DNA of 64,000 bases from JAHECW01 sp964641415. GTDB taxonomy: Bacteria > Acidobacteriota > Thermoanaerobaculia > Thermoanaerobaculales > Sulfomarinibacteraceae. Below, one piece after another: positions 45,448 through 54,731 of the stretch. The notes beneath the pieces were generated by a model. That model was not told where the DNA came from, did no database searches, and saw only the letters and a program-made list of their open reading frames with translations. The stretch's first letter is position 1, and each line of letters opens with the position of its first letter. Location of the stretch: positions 1-64,000 of the forward strand of contig CAZXMW010000009.1 of NCBI GenBank assembly GCA_964641415.1, given 5' to 3'. The position numbers and the translations under genes are program-made.

Positions 45448-47166
45448 ATGCAACGGGGAGTGATGGCCCTGCTGGCTTGTCTGGTGCTGCTCGGTTGCGG
45501 CGGGCCGCCCGATGACGGCCTGCACGCGCTCGTTGACGACTACCTCGCGACGTGGACCGACTTCTACCCGTCACAAGCCCTGGCCGCGGGGCTGGTCGAC
45601 GCGGCCGGACAGATCGAAGACCTCGAGCAGGAGCGGATCGACGCCTGGCTCACCGTCAACCGTGCGACCCGTGACCGGTTGACGGCGCTTCCCGCGGCGA
45701 CCGGACTCGAAGAGCGCATCGACCGCCGGCTTCTCGCCGACCAGGTCGAGCGCGAGTTCTACCGCTGGAACCGGCTCGAGGCTCACCGGCACGATCCGCG
45801 CACCTACTCGGACCTGGCCAATCACTGTCTCACCCCCCTGCTGGTCCGGTCCGAACCGGCCGGCGATGCCCGGATCGCCGCGGTCGTCGCCCGGCTCGAC
45901 GGAACCCGACGGCTCACGGATACCGCCCGCCGGAACCTGGTGTCCGGCGGTCCGACGGCGACCTCCTCGGCGGTCGACGACCTGCGGGCGACCGCGGCGT
46001 TCTTCAAGGACGGGTTGACCGCCGCCCTCGACCTCGACGACGACGACGCGACCGACGTCCGCCGGGCCGCCGAGACCGCCGCGGCCTCCCTGGACGAGCT
46101 CGCCGAGTGGCTCGAGGTCTCCCTCGCCGTCGCCTCGGACGACGCCCGGGGCGAACAGCGCTACGGCCGCGAGCTCGCGCTCGCGTACGGGGGCGAGCTG
46201 ACCCCGGACCGGCTCGAGCGCCTCGCCGCGGCCGAGATCGAAACCGTACGCGGTCGCATGGCAGACCTCGCGGCGCGGCACTGGCGCACCGTGCACGACG
46301 GCGAGCCTCCAGCCGAGTTCGACGCTCTGGTCCGACCCCTGCTCGACGAGATGGAGCGGCGCCACGCGGGCAACCAGGCGGCGTTTCTCCACGAGTTCCT
46401 CAATCTCATCGACCGCTCGGAGCGTTTCCTCCGCGACCGCGACCTGGTCGACCTGCCGGCGGAGAGGAGACTCTACACCGCACTCTCGCCTGCTCACTTC
46501 GCCGGCGCGGCGGTAGGAGGCGTCTACCCTGCGGGGCCCTTCGACCCCGATGCCGAAACCCTGTTCTTCCTCCCGACGGTGCCGGACTCGGCGCCCGAGG
46601 CGACGCGCGACGGCTTCTACCGGTCGTTCAACACCGCCTTCAACACCATGATCATCAGCCACGAGATCTACCCGGGCCACTCCCTCCAGCTCAAGGCCGC
46701 GGCCGCCCATGCGAGCCCGGTCCGACCGCTGTTCGCCGGCAACGACTTCACCGAGGGCTGGGCGACGTTCTGCGAGCAGATGACCCTCGACGCCGGCTGG
46801 GACGACGACCGCACGCTGACCCGCATGGCCCACCTCCGGAAACGGCTCGAGAACGCGGTGCGCGCGTACGTCAGCGTTCAGGTCCACTGCCGCGGCTGGG
46901 ACCGGGACCGGCTGCAGGGCTTCGCCGTCGACACCGGACTGCTGCCACCCCAGTTCGCCGACAACCTGTGGTACCGGGCAGTGCTCAGCCCGATCCAGCT
47001 GCCGTCGTATTTCCTCGGGTACCGGGTTTTCGATGAGGCCTGGCGCCGAGAGCGCGACCGCCTGGGTGACGCGTTCAGCGCGAAGGCGTTCAACCAGACG
47101 GTCCTGGCGTCCGGCGGGGTCCCGTTGGACCTGTTGGACGACGTCCTCGACGCGCGCCTGCCCTGA
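45448..47166 (+). CDS. DUF885 family lipoprotein, putative zinc peptidase
   Basis: 572 residues. The N-terminus MQRGVMALLACLVLLGCGG is a lipoprotein signal with Cys at the lipobox (LLGC). The DUF885 hallmark HEIYPGHSLQ is present, with a downstream FTEGWATFCEQM supplying the second metal-ligand glutamate. LARRxxY-like and PIQLPSYFLGYRVF segments are also family traits. Predicted to be a membrane-anchored metallopeptidase acting in the periplasm or at the outer membrane; experimental knowledge of the family is thin. The ATG at 45448 lies 6 nt after AAGGAG; a GTG immediately before it (45445) is possible. It starts 62 bases after the transketolase-like gene. Confidence 0.85.
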   Translation: MQRGVMALLACLVLLGCGGPPDDGLHALVDDYLATWTDFYPSQALAAGLVDAAGQIEDLEQERIDAWLTVNRATRDRLTALPAATGLEERIDRRLLADQVEREFYRWNRLEAHRHDPRTYSDLANHCLTPLLVRSEPAGDARIAAVVARLDGTRRLTDTARRNLVSGGPTATSSAVDDLRATAAFFKDGLTAALDLDDDDATDVRRAAETAAASLDELAEWLEVSLAVASDDARGEQRYGRELALAYGGELTPDRLERLAAAEIETVRGRMADLAARHWRTVHDGEPPAEFDALVRPLLDEMERRHAGNQAAFLHEFLNLIDRSERFLRDRDLVDLPAERRLYTALSPAHFAGAAVGGVYPAGPFDPDAETLFFLPTVPDSAPEATRDGFYRSFNTAFNTMIISHEIYPGHSLQLKAAAAHASPVRPLFAGNDFTEGWATFCEQMTLDAGWDDDRTLTRMAHLRKRLENAVRAYVSVQVHCRGWDRDRLQGFAVDTGLLPPQFADNLWYRAVLSPIQLPSYFLGYRVFDEAWRRERDRLGDAFSAKAFNQTVLASGGVPLDLLDDVLDARLP

Positions 47167-47565
47167 TCGCGGGTGCTGTCCCGGGTCCTCCGACATCTGC
47201 CTCCTGGTTCGCCCCGCCTCAGGGTGGAAGCGGTCCAGCGGCCTCCCTGCCGACCGGTACGCCTGCGCGGGGTTCAACGCTCAAGCTCGGCGGTTGCCCG
47301 GCATCGGCATTGTGTGCGGAGCATTCGAGGCCGGAAGGTGATGCTGCACAATGCCGTGCCCGGCACCCCCGCCGGGGGCGATTGAGGCCGCAGGGATCGA
47401 GGCAGCACCGTTCGCTGCCGCTGCAGTCGGGATCGGGAACCCGCGCTCGGCCGGGAGAGAGTCAGCCAACGTCGCGCCGGCGAGGTCGGCACTGACCGCA
47501 GCGAGGTCAGGGTGTGGTCGCCGCGCGCGGAGCGCGCGAGCGCGGACTCGGACGCGGAACCCGGT
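47167..47565. repeat. Long intergenic region with hairpin and repeat module B
   Basis: 399 bases between two convergent peptidase genes, no gene seen. GGCATTGTG...GCAT at about 47308-47326 pairs with ATGC-GCACAATGCC at about 47341-47357, giving a stable stem. Module B (GCACCGTTCGCTGCCGCTGC) occupies 47405-47424, identical to 29966-29985. The stem may act as a terminator for the DUF885 gene, but has no T-run. Confidence 0.55.
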
Positions 47566-49749
47566 CTACGGCGTGACTCGACCACCACCCTGCCGCGGCC
47601 CGGAATCGAGCCTGACCGGTCCGGTGACGACGAGCGCGAAGTCCTGCGCCGGCGCGGGAACGGCGTGCGGCGAAACCTCGATCGTCCACCTTCCCCTGTC
47701 GGCGTTGGGCAGCCAGACGACCTCGACGTTGTTGACCCGATCGGGCTCGCCCCCGGTCACCGATTCGCCGCCGACCATGGCGTTACCGACGTAGCTTGTC
47801 CCGGAACCGGTCACCACGAGATCGAGGTCGTTGACCAGATTGACCTCGGCCAGGCTCGACGACGGCGCGTCGGTCCACGCCAGCACCACCTTGAGCGAAC
47901 CGGGCCGGGTCACGGCCAAACGCAGCACGACCGGCGCGTCGCCGGGCGCATGAAACCCGCTGCGGTGGTCGTCGACGACCAGCCGCCGTTCGCCATCCTC
48001 GAAGGCGAGGGCGGTATCGAGCTGGACCAGCCCCCAACCCTGGTCGCGCGACGGAATCGGCTCGTCGGGACACCCCCTGGTGCTCAGATTCACCGCCGAC
48101 GCGATGAGGACCGCCTTGACCAGAGCGGCCGACGGCTCGAAGCCGTCGCCAAAGCGCGCCCGGCCGGTCGGATACCAGCCGTCGACGAAATACTGCCGGA
48201 TGAGGGCGGCGAGACCGGCGACGGTGGGCGTCGCCATCGAGGTGCCCGAGCTCTGGGTCACGGAGCACGACGGCGCCGGCACTGCGCCGTTGGTCGCAGC
48301 CGAGACGACCCACATCCCCGGCGCCACCAGATCGGGTTTGACGCGTCCGTCCCGGGTCCAACCGCGCGACGAGAACCCGACGACACAGGTCGGCTCGAAG
48401 TCGCCGTGCACCGTGGCGCCGACCGCGACTCCGTTCTTGCCGGTCGCCGGCGAGATGACGGTGTCAGGCCCGGCGCCGCCCGAGTTGCCGGCGGCAAAGA
48501 GGACCAGCATGTCCTTGTGATGCCACACGAAGCGATCGACGTCGGCGGTGCGCTCGGTGTACCGACCGTGGGGCAGGATGTTCTCTTCGTCACCCCACGA
48601 GTTGCTGTGGATTCGCGCTCCCTGGGCCCATGCCTGGGCGAGCACCGGCTCGAGCGGCTTGACGGGACAGCCGAGGCCGGGCAGGTCGGCGCAGTCGTCG
48701 ACCCGGGCGCCGCCGTCCTGAACGACCAGGCCTGCGGCCGGGGCCATTCCGTCGTATCGATCGTGGACGCCGTTGCGATTCTCGTCGCCGGCGGCGCTGC
48801 CGGCGACATGGGTGCCGTGGCCGTGGTCGTCCCAGCTGCCGGTTCCCGGTGGCCAGTCGCCGGTCCAGTGGAAGTCGACCGCCCGGATCTTGCGATGATC
48901 GGCGCCGATCGCGACCCCGTCGGCATCGTTGACGACCGGCAGCCCGGTCACGGGGTCGTCGAAGCGGCAGTCGTCGGCATCGATACCGGTGTCCATGATG
49001 CCGATGACCTGACCCTCGCCGTTGAGACCGTGGTCGAAGATCGGCGTCGCATCCGCTTCGCCGGATTGGCAGCGCCAGCTCGAGTCGTCGTTGAGCAGGC
49101 GGACCGGCGCCTGGGGCTCGGCCCAGGCCAGCTCGGCCGTCGCGTCGAGGACCGCCACCAGCCGTCCCACATCAGCCGCCGCGACCCGTACGCCGATCTG
49201 GGGCAGCGGCACGACCGTCGGGTCGAGCCAGGCGATCTCCGCTCCCGCGGCCGCGAGCCGCGAGCCGACCGCAACGAGGTCGGTTCCGGGGGCCAATCCG
49301 AGCACGATCCCTGTGGTCGCCCCGGGCTGGTCGGCACGCCGTTTCGCCGCGGCCCGGAGCTCCTCAGCGACGCCGAGTGAAGGGCGCCAGGGTTCGACCG
49401 ATCCCGGACCGGCGCCCGCGCCCGGCGCCGGCCCTCCGCCCGCCACCAACCACCGGTGCGGGGCCAGGTGGGCGACCACACGCCCGCCGCGCTCGGCGAC
49501 GGCCGACAGGATCGAGACCGCCGTTTCGGGTCGACCGGTGACCACGATCAGCGTTTCGGCCGCCGGTCGGTCATCGCCAGGCAGCCGACGCGGTGCGGTT
49601 GCACTGTCCACGGCCGGCGACGGCTTGACCGACAGCCCCAGCACCACGGCGCAGAACAGAGCCGTGGCACGGACCCGGCGCCGGCCGGCGACGCGGCCCT
49701 GGGGGTCCCGCGCCGGCTCGGTCAGAGCGGCGATCGGCGGCATTTTCAT
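47566..49749 (-). CDS. Subtilisin-like serine peptidase (S8), secreted
   Basis: 727 residues. A charged N-region precedes a hydrophobic segment at about 27-47 (ATALFCAVVLGLSVKPSPA), a probable signal peptide. A ~190-residue propeptide-like region with IAWLDPTVVPLPQIGVRVAA follows. The catalytic triad is Asp253 (GIMDTGID), His311 (DDHGHGTHVAG) and Ser504 (SSGTSMATPTVAG), with oxyanion Asn422 (FAAGNSGG). The C-terminal ~150 residues (PVVLRLAVTRPGSLKVVLAW, VNDLDLVVTG) form a jelly-roll P/fibronectin-like domain common in secreted subtilases. MPPIAALT at 49743 is an alternative start. Divergent from the pentapeptide gene. Confidence 0.93.
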   Translation of the reverse strand: MKMPPIAALTEPARDPQGRVAGRRRVRATALFCAVVLGLSVKPSPAVDSATAPRRLPGDDRPAAETLIVVTGRPETAVSILSAVAERGGRVVAHLAPHRWLVAGGGPAPGAGAGPGSVEPWRPSLGVAEELRAAAKRRADQPGATTGIVLGLAPGTDLVAVGSRLAAAGAEIAWLDPTVVPLPQIGVRVAAADVGRLVAVLDATAELAWAEPQAPVRLLNDDSSWRCQSGEADATPIFDHGLNGEGQVIGIMDTGIDADDCRFDDPVTGLPVVNDADGVAIGADHRKIRAVDFHWTGDWPPGTGSWDDHGHGTHVAGSAAGDENRNGVHDRYDGMAPAAGLVVQDGGARVDDCADLPGLGCPVKPLEPVLAQAWAQGARIHSNSWGDEENILPHGRYTERTADVDRFVWHHKDMLVLFAAGNSGGAGPDTVISPATGKNGVAVGATVHGDFEPTCVVGFSSRGWTRDGRVKPDLVAPGMWVVSAATNGAVPAPSCSVTQSSGTSMATPTVAGLAALIRQYFVDGWYPTGRARFGDGFEPSAALVKAVLIASAVNLSTRGCPDEPIPSRDQGWGLVQLDTALAFEDGERRLVVDDHRSGFHAPGDAPVVLRLAVTRPGSLKVVLAWTDAPSSSLAEVNLVNDLDLVVTGSGTSYVGNAMVGGESVTGGEPDRVNNVEVVWLPNADRGRWTIEVSPHAVPAPAQDFALVVTGPVRLDSGPRQGGGRVTP

Positions 49750-49756
49750 CGGCGGC

Positions 49757-49762
49757 TATAAT
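49757..49762 (+). promoter_or_regulatory. -10 box candidate (TATAAT) for the pentapeptide gene
   Basis: A perfect TATAAT stands out in GC-rich sequence, giving a predicted leader of about 37 bases before the ATG at 49806. No good -35 is visible. The overlapping TATTAT on the other strand is too close to the S8 protease start to be its -10 unless that gene is leaderless. Confidence 0.4.
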
Positions 49763-49805
49763 ACTGTGAGTCACGCGGACCGACGAGAGGAGCGAAACAG
49801 CGGTT

Positions 49806-51245
49806 ATGGCCAACCCGGACCATGTTGCACAGCTTCGCGACGGCCGGTGGAACGATTGGCGGGCCGCCAACCCGAGCCTGTCGCCGGACCTCATCGACGC
49901 CGAGCTGGCCGGCATGGATCTCCACGGTCTGGATTTCACCAAGGCGCATTTGAGGGGCGCCGACCTGTCGGGCGCCAATCTCAACGAGGCGAACTTCACC
50001 CGGGCCGTGCTCGAGGCTGCCGACATGCGCGGCGCGAGCCTGGTCGGCGCCCGGCTCGACCACGTCCGCCTCGAGTTCCTCGACCTGTCCGAGGTCGATC
50101 TGTCCAACGCTTCGCTGCGCGAGGCGATCTTCCGCGGCGCCAATCTGACCAAGACCGTGCTCCGGCGCGCAGATTTGTCGCGCGCCAACCTGGAGAGCGC
50201 GGTCTTCGACGGCGCAGACCTGTCCGGTGCGATCCTGCGGGCCGCGTCGCTGCGCGGCGCCCGGTTCGATCGGGCGATCATGCGCGGCATCGATGCCGAG
50301 ACCGCGATCATGGAAGGTGTCGAGCTCGTCGATCTCAGTCTGGAGGGTGCGAGCTTCCGCAATGTCCAGGGCGACAACGCCCAGTTCAAGAACTCCAGAC
50401 TGTCGCGGGCCGACTTCACCGGCGCCGCCCTGAGGAACACCAACTTCCACAGCTGCAACCTGACCGAGGCGATCTTCGACAACGCTCAGTGCGAGGGGGC
50501 CGCGCTCGGCCACGCCGAGCTCGAGAAGACGTCCTTCGTCAAGACCAATCTGTCGAGCGCCGACCTGCGGGGCTCGAGCCTGATCGGCGCGGTGTTCGAC
50601 GGGTGCGATCTGCACAGCGCCAATCTTGCCGAGCTCGATTTCCGGTCGCCGAGCCTGGGGCGGCTGTCCTTCGCGTCGGCCAATCTCAAGAAGGCGGTCT
50701 TCACCCGCTGCGAGCTTCGGTCGGTCAACTTCAAGAACGCCAATCTCGAGCAGGCCGACTTCCGACACGCCTTTCTCGAGGGCGCCAGCTTCCGCGGCGC
50801 GACGTTCTTCGACGCCACCTTCCGCCATGCCAACCTCAAGCAGGCCGACCTGACCGAGTGCAAGGGCGCCGGCGCCGATCTCTCGGGAACCAGCCTGATT
50901 CTGGTGTCGGCGCCGCGCGCGCAGCTCCACGGGGCCGACCTTCGGTTCACCGACGCTGTCGGCATCGACCTCGACCGGGCCGACCTCCGTTGGTCCGACC
51001 TGCGCAACGCCGACTTCACCAAGGCCAACATCGCCACCGCCAAGCTGTGGGGCTGCAAGGTCAGGAACACGAAGCTGCCACCCAACATGGGTCACTGGAC
51101 GGTGCTGCTCAAGGTCAGTCAGGCGTTCCAGGTGGTCGGCCGCCGCGCCGAGAAGATGCGCGAGGCGCGCGAGAGGAAGCGGATTCGTCAGGTGGCCAAG
51201 CTGGTTCGTGAACGCGAGAAGGCGCGTAAGCGGCGCTCGAGGTGA
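49806..51245 (+). CDS. Pentapeptide-repeat protein
   Basis: 479 residues. From about residue 38 to 415 the sequence is built of A(D/N)LXX pentapeptides, e.g. ADLSGANLNEANFTRAVLEA, and folds as a long right-handed quadrilateral beta helix. No enzyme motif is visible. The C-terminal 65 residues leave the repeat and become strongly basic and helical (AREKxRKRIRQVAKLVREREKARKRRSR-like), possibly for nucleic acid or membrane contact. No signal peptide, so cytosolic. Its stop overlaps the GTG of the Omp85-family gene, so the pair is translationally coupled. Pentapeptide proteins include gyrase inhibitors, but nothing specific supports that here. Confidence 0.88.
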   Translation: MANPDHVAQLRDGRWNDWRAANPSLSPDLIDAELAGMDLHGLDFTKAHLRGADLSGANLNEANFTRAVLEAADMRGASLVGARLDHVRLEFLDLSEVDLSNASLREAIFRGANLTKTVLRRADLSRANLESAVFDGADLSGAILRAASLRGARFDRAIMRGIDAETAIMEGVELVDLSLEGASFRNVQGDNAQFKNSRLSRADFTGAALRNTNFHSCNLTEAIFDNAQCEGAALGHAELEKTSFVKTNLSSADLRGSSLIGAVFDGCDLHSANLAELDFRSPSLGRLSFASANLKKAVFTRCELRSVNFKNANLEQADFRHAFLEGASFRGATFFDATFRHANLKQADLTECKGAGADLSGTSLILVSAPRAQLHGADLRFTDAVGIDLDRADLRWSDLRNADFTKANIATAKLWGCKVRNTKLPPNMGHWTVLLKVSQAFQVVGRRAEKMREARERKRIRQVAKLVREREKARKRRSR

Positions 51246-52870
51246 AACCGGCTCGTGCTCGACCGGCGCGCCCGGCATCCCGTCAGCGACACCGCCTCGC
51301 GACCGCGATCGCGACGGCGGCGCTGGCGCTGCTCGCGTCGAGCGGACCAGCCGAGGACCTGGAGAGCCTCGACGGGCTGGCGATCGTCGAAATCAGCATC
51401 GACCCGCAGAACATCTTCGACACTGCCGACCCGAAGACATCGGCCTGGCCCTACCGGGCCGCCAACAAGCTGCACATCACGTCGCGTGAGAGCTTCATCC
51501 GGTCCCTGCTGCTGTTCCAGGAGGGTGACCCGTATCGCGCCGCAACGGCCGAGGAGAGCGCCCGGCTGCTGCGCTCGCTCGGCATCATCAACCCGGTCCA
51601 CATCACGGCTACCGAGGTCGAGGGCGGAGTTCGGGTCACCGTCACCACCCGCGATCAGTGGTCACTGCAGATCGGCGCCGACGCCGGGCTGTCGGGCAGC
51701 CGCAGCAGCTACGGCTTCCAGCTCCAGGAGGAGAACCTGCTCGGCTGGGGCAAGGAGCTCACGACCAGCTACGAATCCGATGTCGAGCGGGACGGCTGGG
51801 GCATCCGCTATCGCGATCCGAATCTCGCCGGCAGCCGGTGGACCGCCGACCTGGCCTACGAGAACCGGTCGGACGGCTCGCTCGAACGGGTCCTTGTCAA
51901 ACGTCCGTTCTACGCCCTCGACACGGCCCGGGCATGGGGCGCGTGGTGGGAGTCGGAGCGACTGACCGAGTTTCTGTACTCCGAAAGCGAGTCGGTGGTC
52001 GAGGGAATCAGCGACCGCCGGCTCGTGCGCGGGTGGTTCGGTCTCCGCCTCGGCTCGTCCGGGTCGGTGACACGGCGCCTGACCGTCGGCTGGGAGGACC
52101 GGCGCCAAACCTACGCCGGCTGGCTGAACACCGACACCGGAAAGCCCTACCCGACGCCCGCGGACATCGACGCCTCCGGTCCCCGCGTCGAGTACTCACA
52201 CGTCACCGACAACTACGAGGTCGTGACCGGCTTCCGCGCCTGGTCGGCCCAGGAGGACATCGCCCTCGGACCCAACTTCGACCTCGGCCTGACCTGGTCC
52301 GAGCCCGCTCTGGGCGGTGACATCCGACGGATCTTCGTCGACGCTCGAGCCCACGTGGTTCGCCACCGGGGTCGTTGGCTGGTGCTCGGCAACGCCTGGT
52401 TGTCGGGCCGTGTCGACGACGGGCGGGCGCACAACGTGTTGGTCGGCGTCCAGGTCGCGGCATCACAGATCGGCGATCGGGGGTTCCAGATGCGGCTGCT
52501 CTGGGAGACATCCCACGAGCTCGACACGGACCGGCAGCTCACCCTCGGAACCGACGTCGGCCTGCGCGGCTGGGACCCGGACTTCTTCGACGGCACCGGC
52601 CGGGCGCTGGTCAACCTCCAGTGGCGCCGGATGCTGTTCCGCGACGTGCTCGAGCTGTTCTCGGTCGGCGCCGTGGTCTTCGCCGATGCCGGCAGGACCT
52701 GGGACGCGCGGGTCGGGCCGAGCACCGACGGCATCCGCACCGATGCCGGCGTCGGCCTGGTCTTCGACCTGTCCCGGTTCAGCACATCCAACATCCTGCG
52801 CGCCGAGATCGCCTGGCCGGACGACGGCTCGGGGTATGTCATCTCACTGACCGGAAGCTCGCTGTTCTGA
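51242..52870 (+). CDS. Omp85/BamA-superfamily outer-membrane protein with one POTRA-like domain
   Basis: 542 residues from a GTG at 51242. A basic N-region and hydrophobic TAIATAALALLASSG form the signal peptide. Residues ~45-135 (ESFIRSLLLFQEGDPYRAAT, LLRSLGIINPVHITATEVEG, GVRVTVTTRDQW) match a single POTRA domain. The remainder alternates polar and aromatic residues as a 16-strand barrel (LQEENLLGWGKELTTSYESD, LVNLQWRRMLFRDVLELFSV). The ending GYVISLTGSSLF finishes with phenylalanine, the usual barrel insertion signal. Possible roles are outer-membrane assembly or substrate translocation; only one POTRA argues against BamA itself. Confidence 0.78.
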   Translation: MKPARARPARPASRQRHRLATAIATAALALLASSGPAEDLESLDGLAIVEISIDPQNIFDTADPKTSAWPYRAANKLHITSRESFIRSLLLFQEGDPYRAATAEESARLLRSLGIINPVHITATEVEGGVRVTVTTRDQWSLQIGADAGLSGSRSSYGFQLQEENLLGWGKELTTSYESDVERDGWGIRYRDPNLAGSRWTADLAYENRSDGSLERVLVKRPFYALDTARAWGAWWESERLTEFLYSESESVVEGISDRRLVRGWFGLRLGSSGSVTRRLTVGWEDRRQTYAGWLNTDTGKPYPTPADIDASGPRVEYSHVTDNYEVVTGFRAWSAQEDIALGPNFDLGLTWSEPALGGDIRRIFVDARAHVVRHRGRWLVLGNAWLSGRVDDGRAHNVLVGVQVAASQIGDRGFQMRLLWETSHELDTDRQLTLGTDVGLRGWDPDFFDGTGRALVNLQWRRMLFRDVLELFSVGAVVFADAGRTWDARVGPSTDGIRTDAGVGLVFDLSRFSTSNILRAEIAWPDDGSGYVISLTGSSLF

Positions 52871-52982
52871 CCTGCGTCCGTGTCCGCGTTCAACGCCGGC
52901 CCCGTGTTCGTCTCCGATCCCGGGCGCTCATCCGCGGTCAGACGCGCTGCTTCGCATGCAAGGAGCCGGCGCCCCGCGAGAC

Positions 52983-54650
52983 TCAGCGCGCCAGAAACTC
53001 GTCGATGCCGCGGCAGTTGACGAGGTCATCGGCGGTGGCGCCGGCACGCCGGGCGACCGCGACCCCCCAGCGGACATCGTCCAGGCCGCCGACGGCGTGG
53101 GCATCCGGGTTGACGACGAGCGTGAGCCCACGGTCGAGAGCGCGCCGGGCCGACCCGGCGTCGAGATCGAGGCGGTAGGGGCTTGCGTTGACCTCGACCG
53201 CGACGCCGTGCTCCGCGCACGCGTCGAGCACCCGGTCCAGGTCGAACGCGTAGCCCGGACGAGCGAGCAGCAGCCGACCGGTCGGGTGGCCGAGCACGCG
53301 GCATGCCGGATGGCTGACAGCGGTCACCAACCGCTCGGTCTGCGCTTTCTCGGCGAGCCGGAAGGACGAGTGCACCGAGGCGACCGAATAGTCGAGGCCG
53401 GACTCGCAGCCGTCCGGGATGTCGAGCTCTCCGCTCGCCAGGATGTCGGCCTCGAGCCCCTTGACGACCCTCAGCTCGGGGTGGGCGTCGTTCCAGGCAT
53501 CGGCCCTCGACCACTGGTCGCGCAGCCGGTCAGCATCGACGCCGTTGGCGTAGAAGGCGGCCGGCGAGTGATCGGCGACCCCGAAGAACGACCAGCCCCG
53601 AGCCGCCGCAGCAGCGGCCATCTGCTCGAGGGTGGCGACGCCGTCGGAGTCGGTGGTGTGGTTGTGGAGCACGCCCTGAAAATCGGCCGCCTCGACCAAC
53701 CGCGGCAGCCTGCCGCGTGCCGCCGCATCAATCCATACGGCGTCGTCCCGAAGCTCCGGCGGCACCCACGCCAGGCCCAGGGCGGCGAACACCGCCGCCT
53801 CGTCGCCGATCCCCTCGAGCGAGCGAACGGCGTCGGACGAGCCCGCACGCTCCTCGAGGGCCGCGACGAAAGCACCGCTGCCGGTCGCCCGGATCAGGGC
53901 CCAGCCCGCATCGTCCGGGGCGGCGAACCAGAGCCGTACGTCGAGGCCGTCGCTCGAGCGCCAAAGCCACTGATCATCGGTGATCCGCTCGACATCCCCG
54001 CCGAGGGCGCCGGCCACGGTCTCGGGCCGGCCGCCTTCGGCCGGCGTCACCAGGTACGCGAGCTCACCGACGGTCTCCGTCGCCCGGCGCAGCTCGCCCG
54101 CCGGGTTGACGGCGCCGACGCCGGGCACCCCGTTCAGACGGCGCTCGAGCTCGGCGCCGACCTTCCAGGCCTCGTGCACAAGTCGTCGCTCGCGGGCGCG
54201 GTTGTGAAAGGCGAGGCCGTCGAGCACCGTTCTCTGGGTCGCCGACCCGAAACCCTTCAGGTCGAGCAGACGGTTCTCTCGACAGGCGTACTCGAGCTCG
54301 CCCAGCGACTCCAGCCCGAGGTCGCGCCACAGTGCGCCGACCTTCTTCGGGCCGAGGCCGGGCAGCGACATCATCTCCCGCACGCCGGGCGGAATCCGGG
54401 CCTCGGCATCGACCAGGGCCTGCGGTCGCTCCCCGGCTCCGAGCTCGGCGAGGACACCGGCAGTACCCTTGCCGATGCCTCTGATCCGGAGGATGGCGCC
54501 GCTCGCGATCAGCTCATCGAGATCGGTCTCGATGGTTTCCACCGCCCGCGCGGCGCCCGCGAACGCGCGCACCCGGTGGACGTTGGCGCCTTCGACCTCG
54601 AGCAGCCGACCGATCTCCCGGAGTGTTCCAGCGGCAGTCTTCCGATCCAT
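52983..54650 (-). CDS. DNA polymerase X / PHP-domain protein with degraded polymerase site
   Basis: 555 residues. Helix-hairpin-helix segments (ILRIRGIGKGTAGVLAELG, MMSLPGLGPKKVGALWRDLG) and the PolX fingers/palm region precede a C-terminal PHP phosphoesterase domain. PHP metal ligands are present: LHNHTTDSDG (His329, His331), GVADHS, VASVHSSF, LGHPTGRLL and VVNPDAHAV. In the palm, the canonical GS-LRRG-ETVGDxD reads AGELRRATETVGELAYLV, so the two catalytic aspartates at 196 and 198 are Glu and Ala and the nucleotide-binding serine is Glu186. DNA synthesis is unlikely; PHP-dependent 3'-5' exonuclease or AP-site cleavage may remain. Divergent from the HD-GYP gene. Confidence 0.85.
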   Translation of the reverse strand: MDRKTAAGTLREIGRLLEVEGANVHRVRAFAGAARAVETIETDLDELIASGAILRIRGIGKGTAGVLAELGAGERPQALVDAEARIPPGVREMMSLPGLGPKKVGALWRDLGLESLGELEYACRENRLLDLKGFGSATQRTVLDGLAFHNRARERRLVHEAWKVGAELERRLNGVPGVGAVNPAGELRRATETVGELAYLVTPAEGGRPETVAGALGGDVERITDDQWLWRSSDGLDVRLWFAAPDDAGWALIRATGSGAFVAALEERAGSSDAVRSLEGIGDEAAVFAALGLAWVPPELRDDAVWIDAAARGRLPRLVEAADFQGVLHNHTTDSDGVATLEQMAAAAAARGWSFFGVADHSPAAFYANGVDADRLRDQWSRADAWNDAHPELRVVKGLEADILASGELDIPDGCESGLDYSVASVHSSFRLAEKAQTERLVTAVSHPACRVLGHPTGRLLLARPGYAFDLDRVLDACAEHGVAVEVNASPYRLDLDAGSARRALDRGLTLVVNPDAHAVGGLDDVRWGVAVARRAGATADDLVNCRGIDEFLAR

Positions 54651-54731
54651 GTCGATATCCTTCCGGGGCCCGCCGCGACCGATGCCCGAACCGGCCCATC
54701 TCTCGCTTCATGATATATTTCTCTCGTTCTG

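Noticed and set aside
47308..47357. Rho-independent terminator after the DUF885 gene
   Set aside because: A good stem is present but there is no T-run on either strand, so it is described only as a hairpin.
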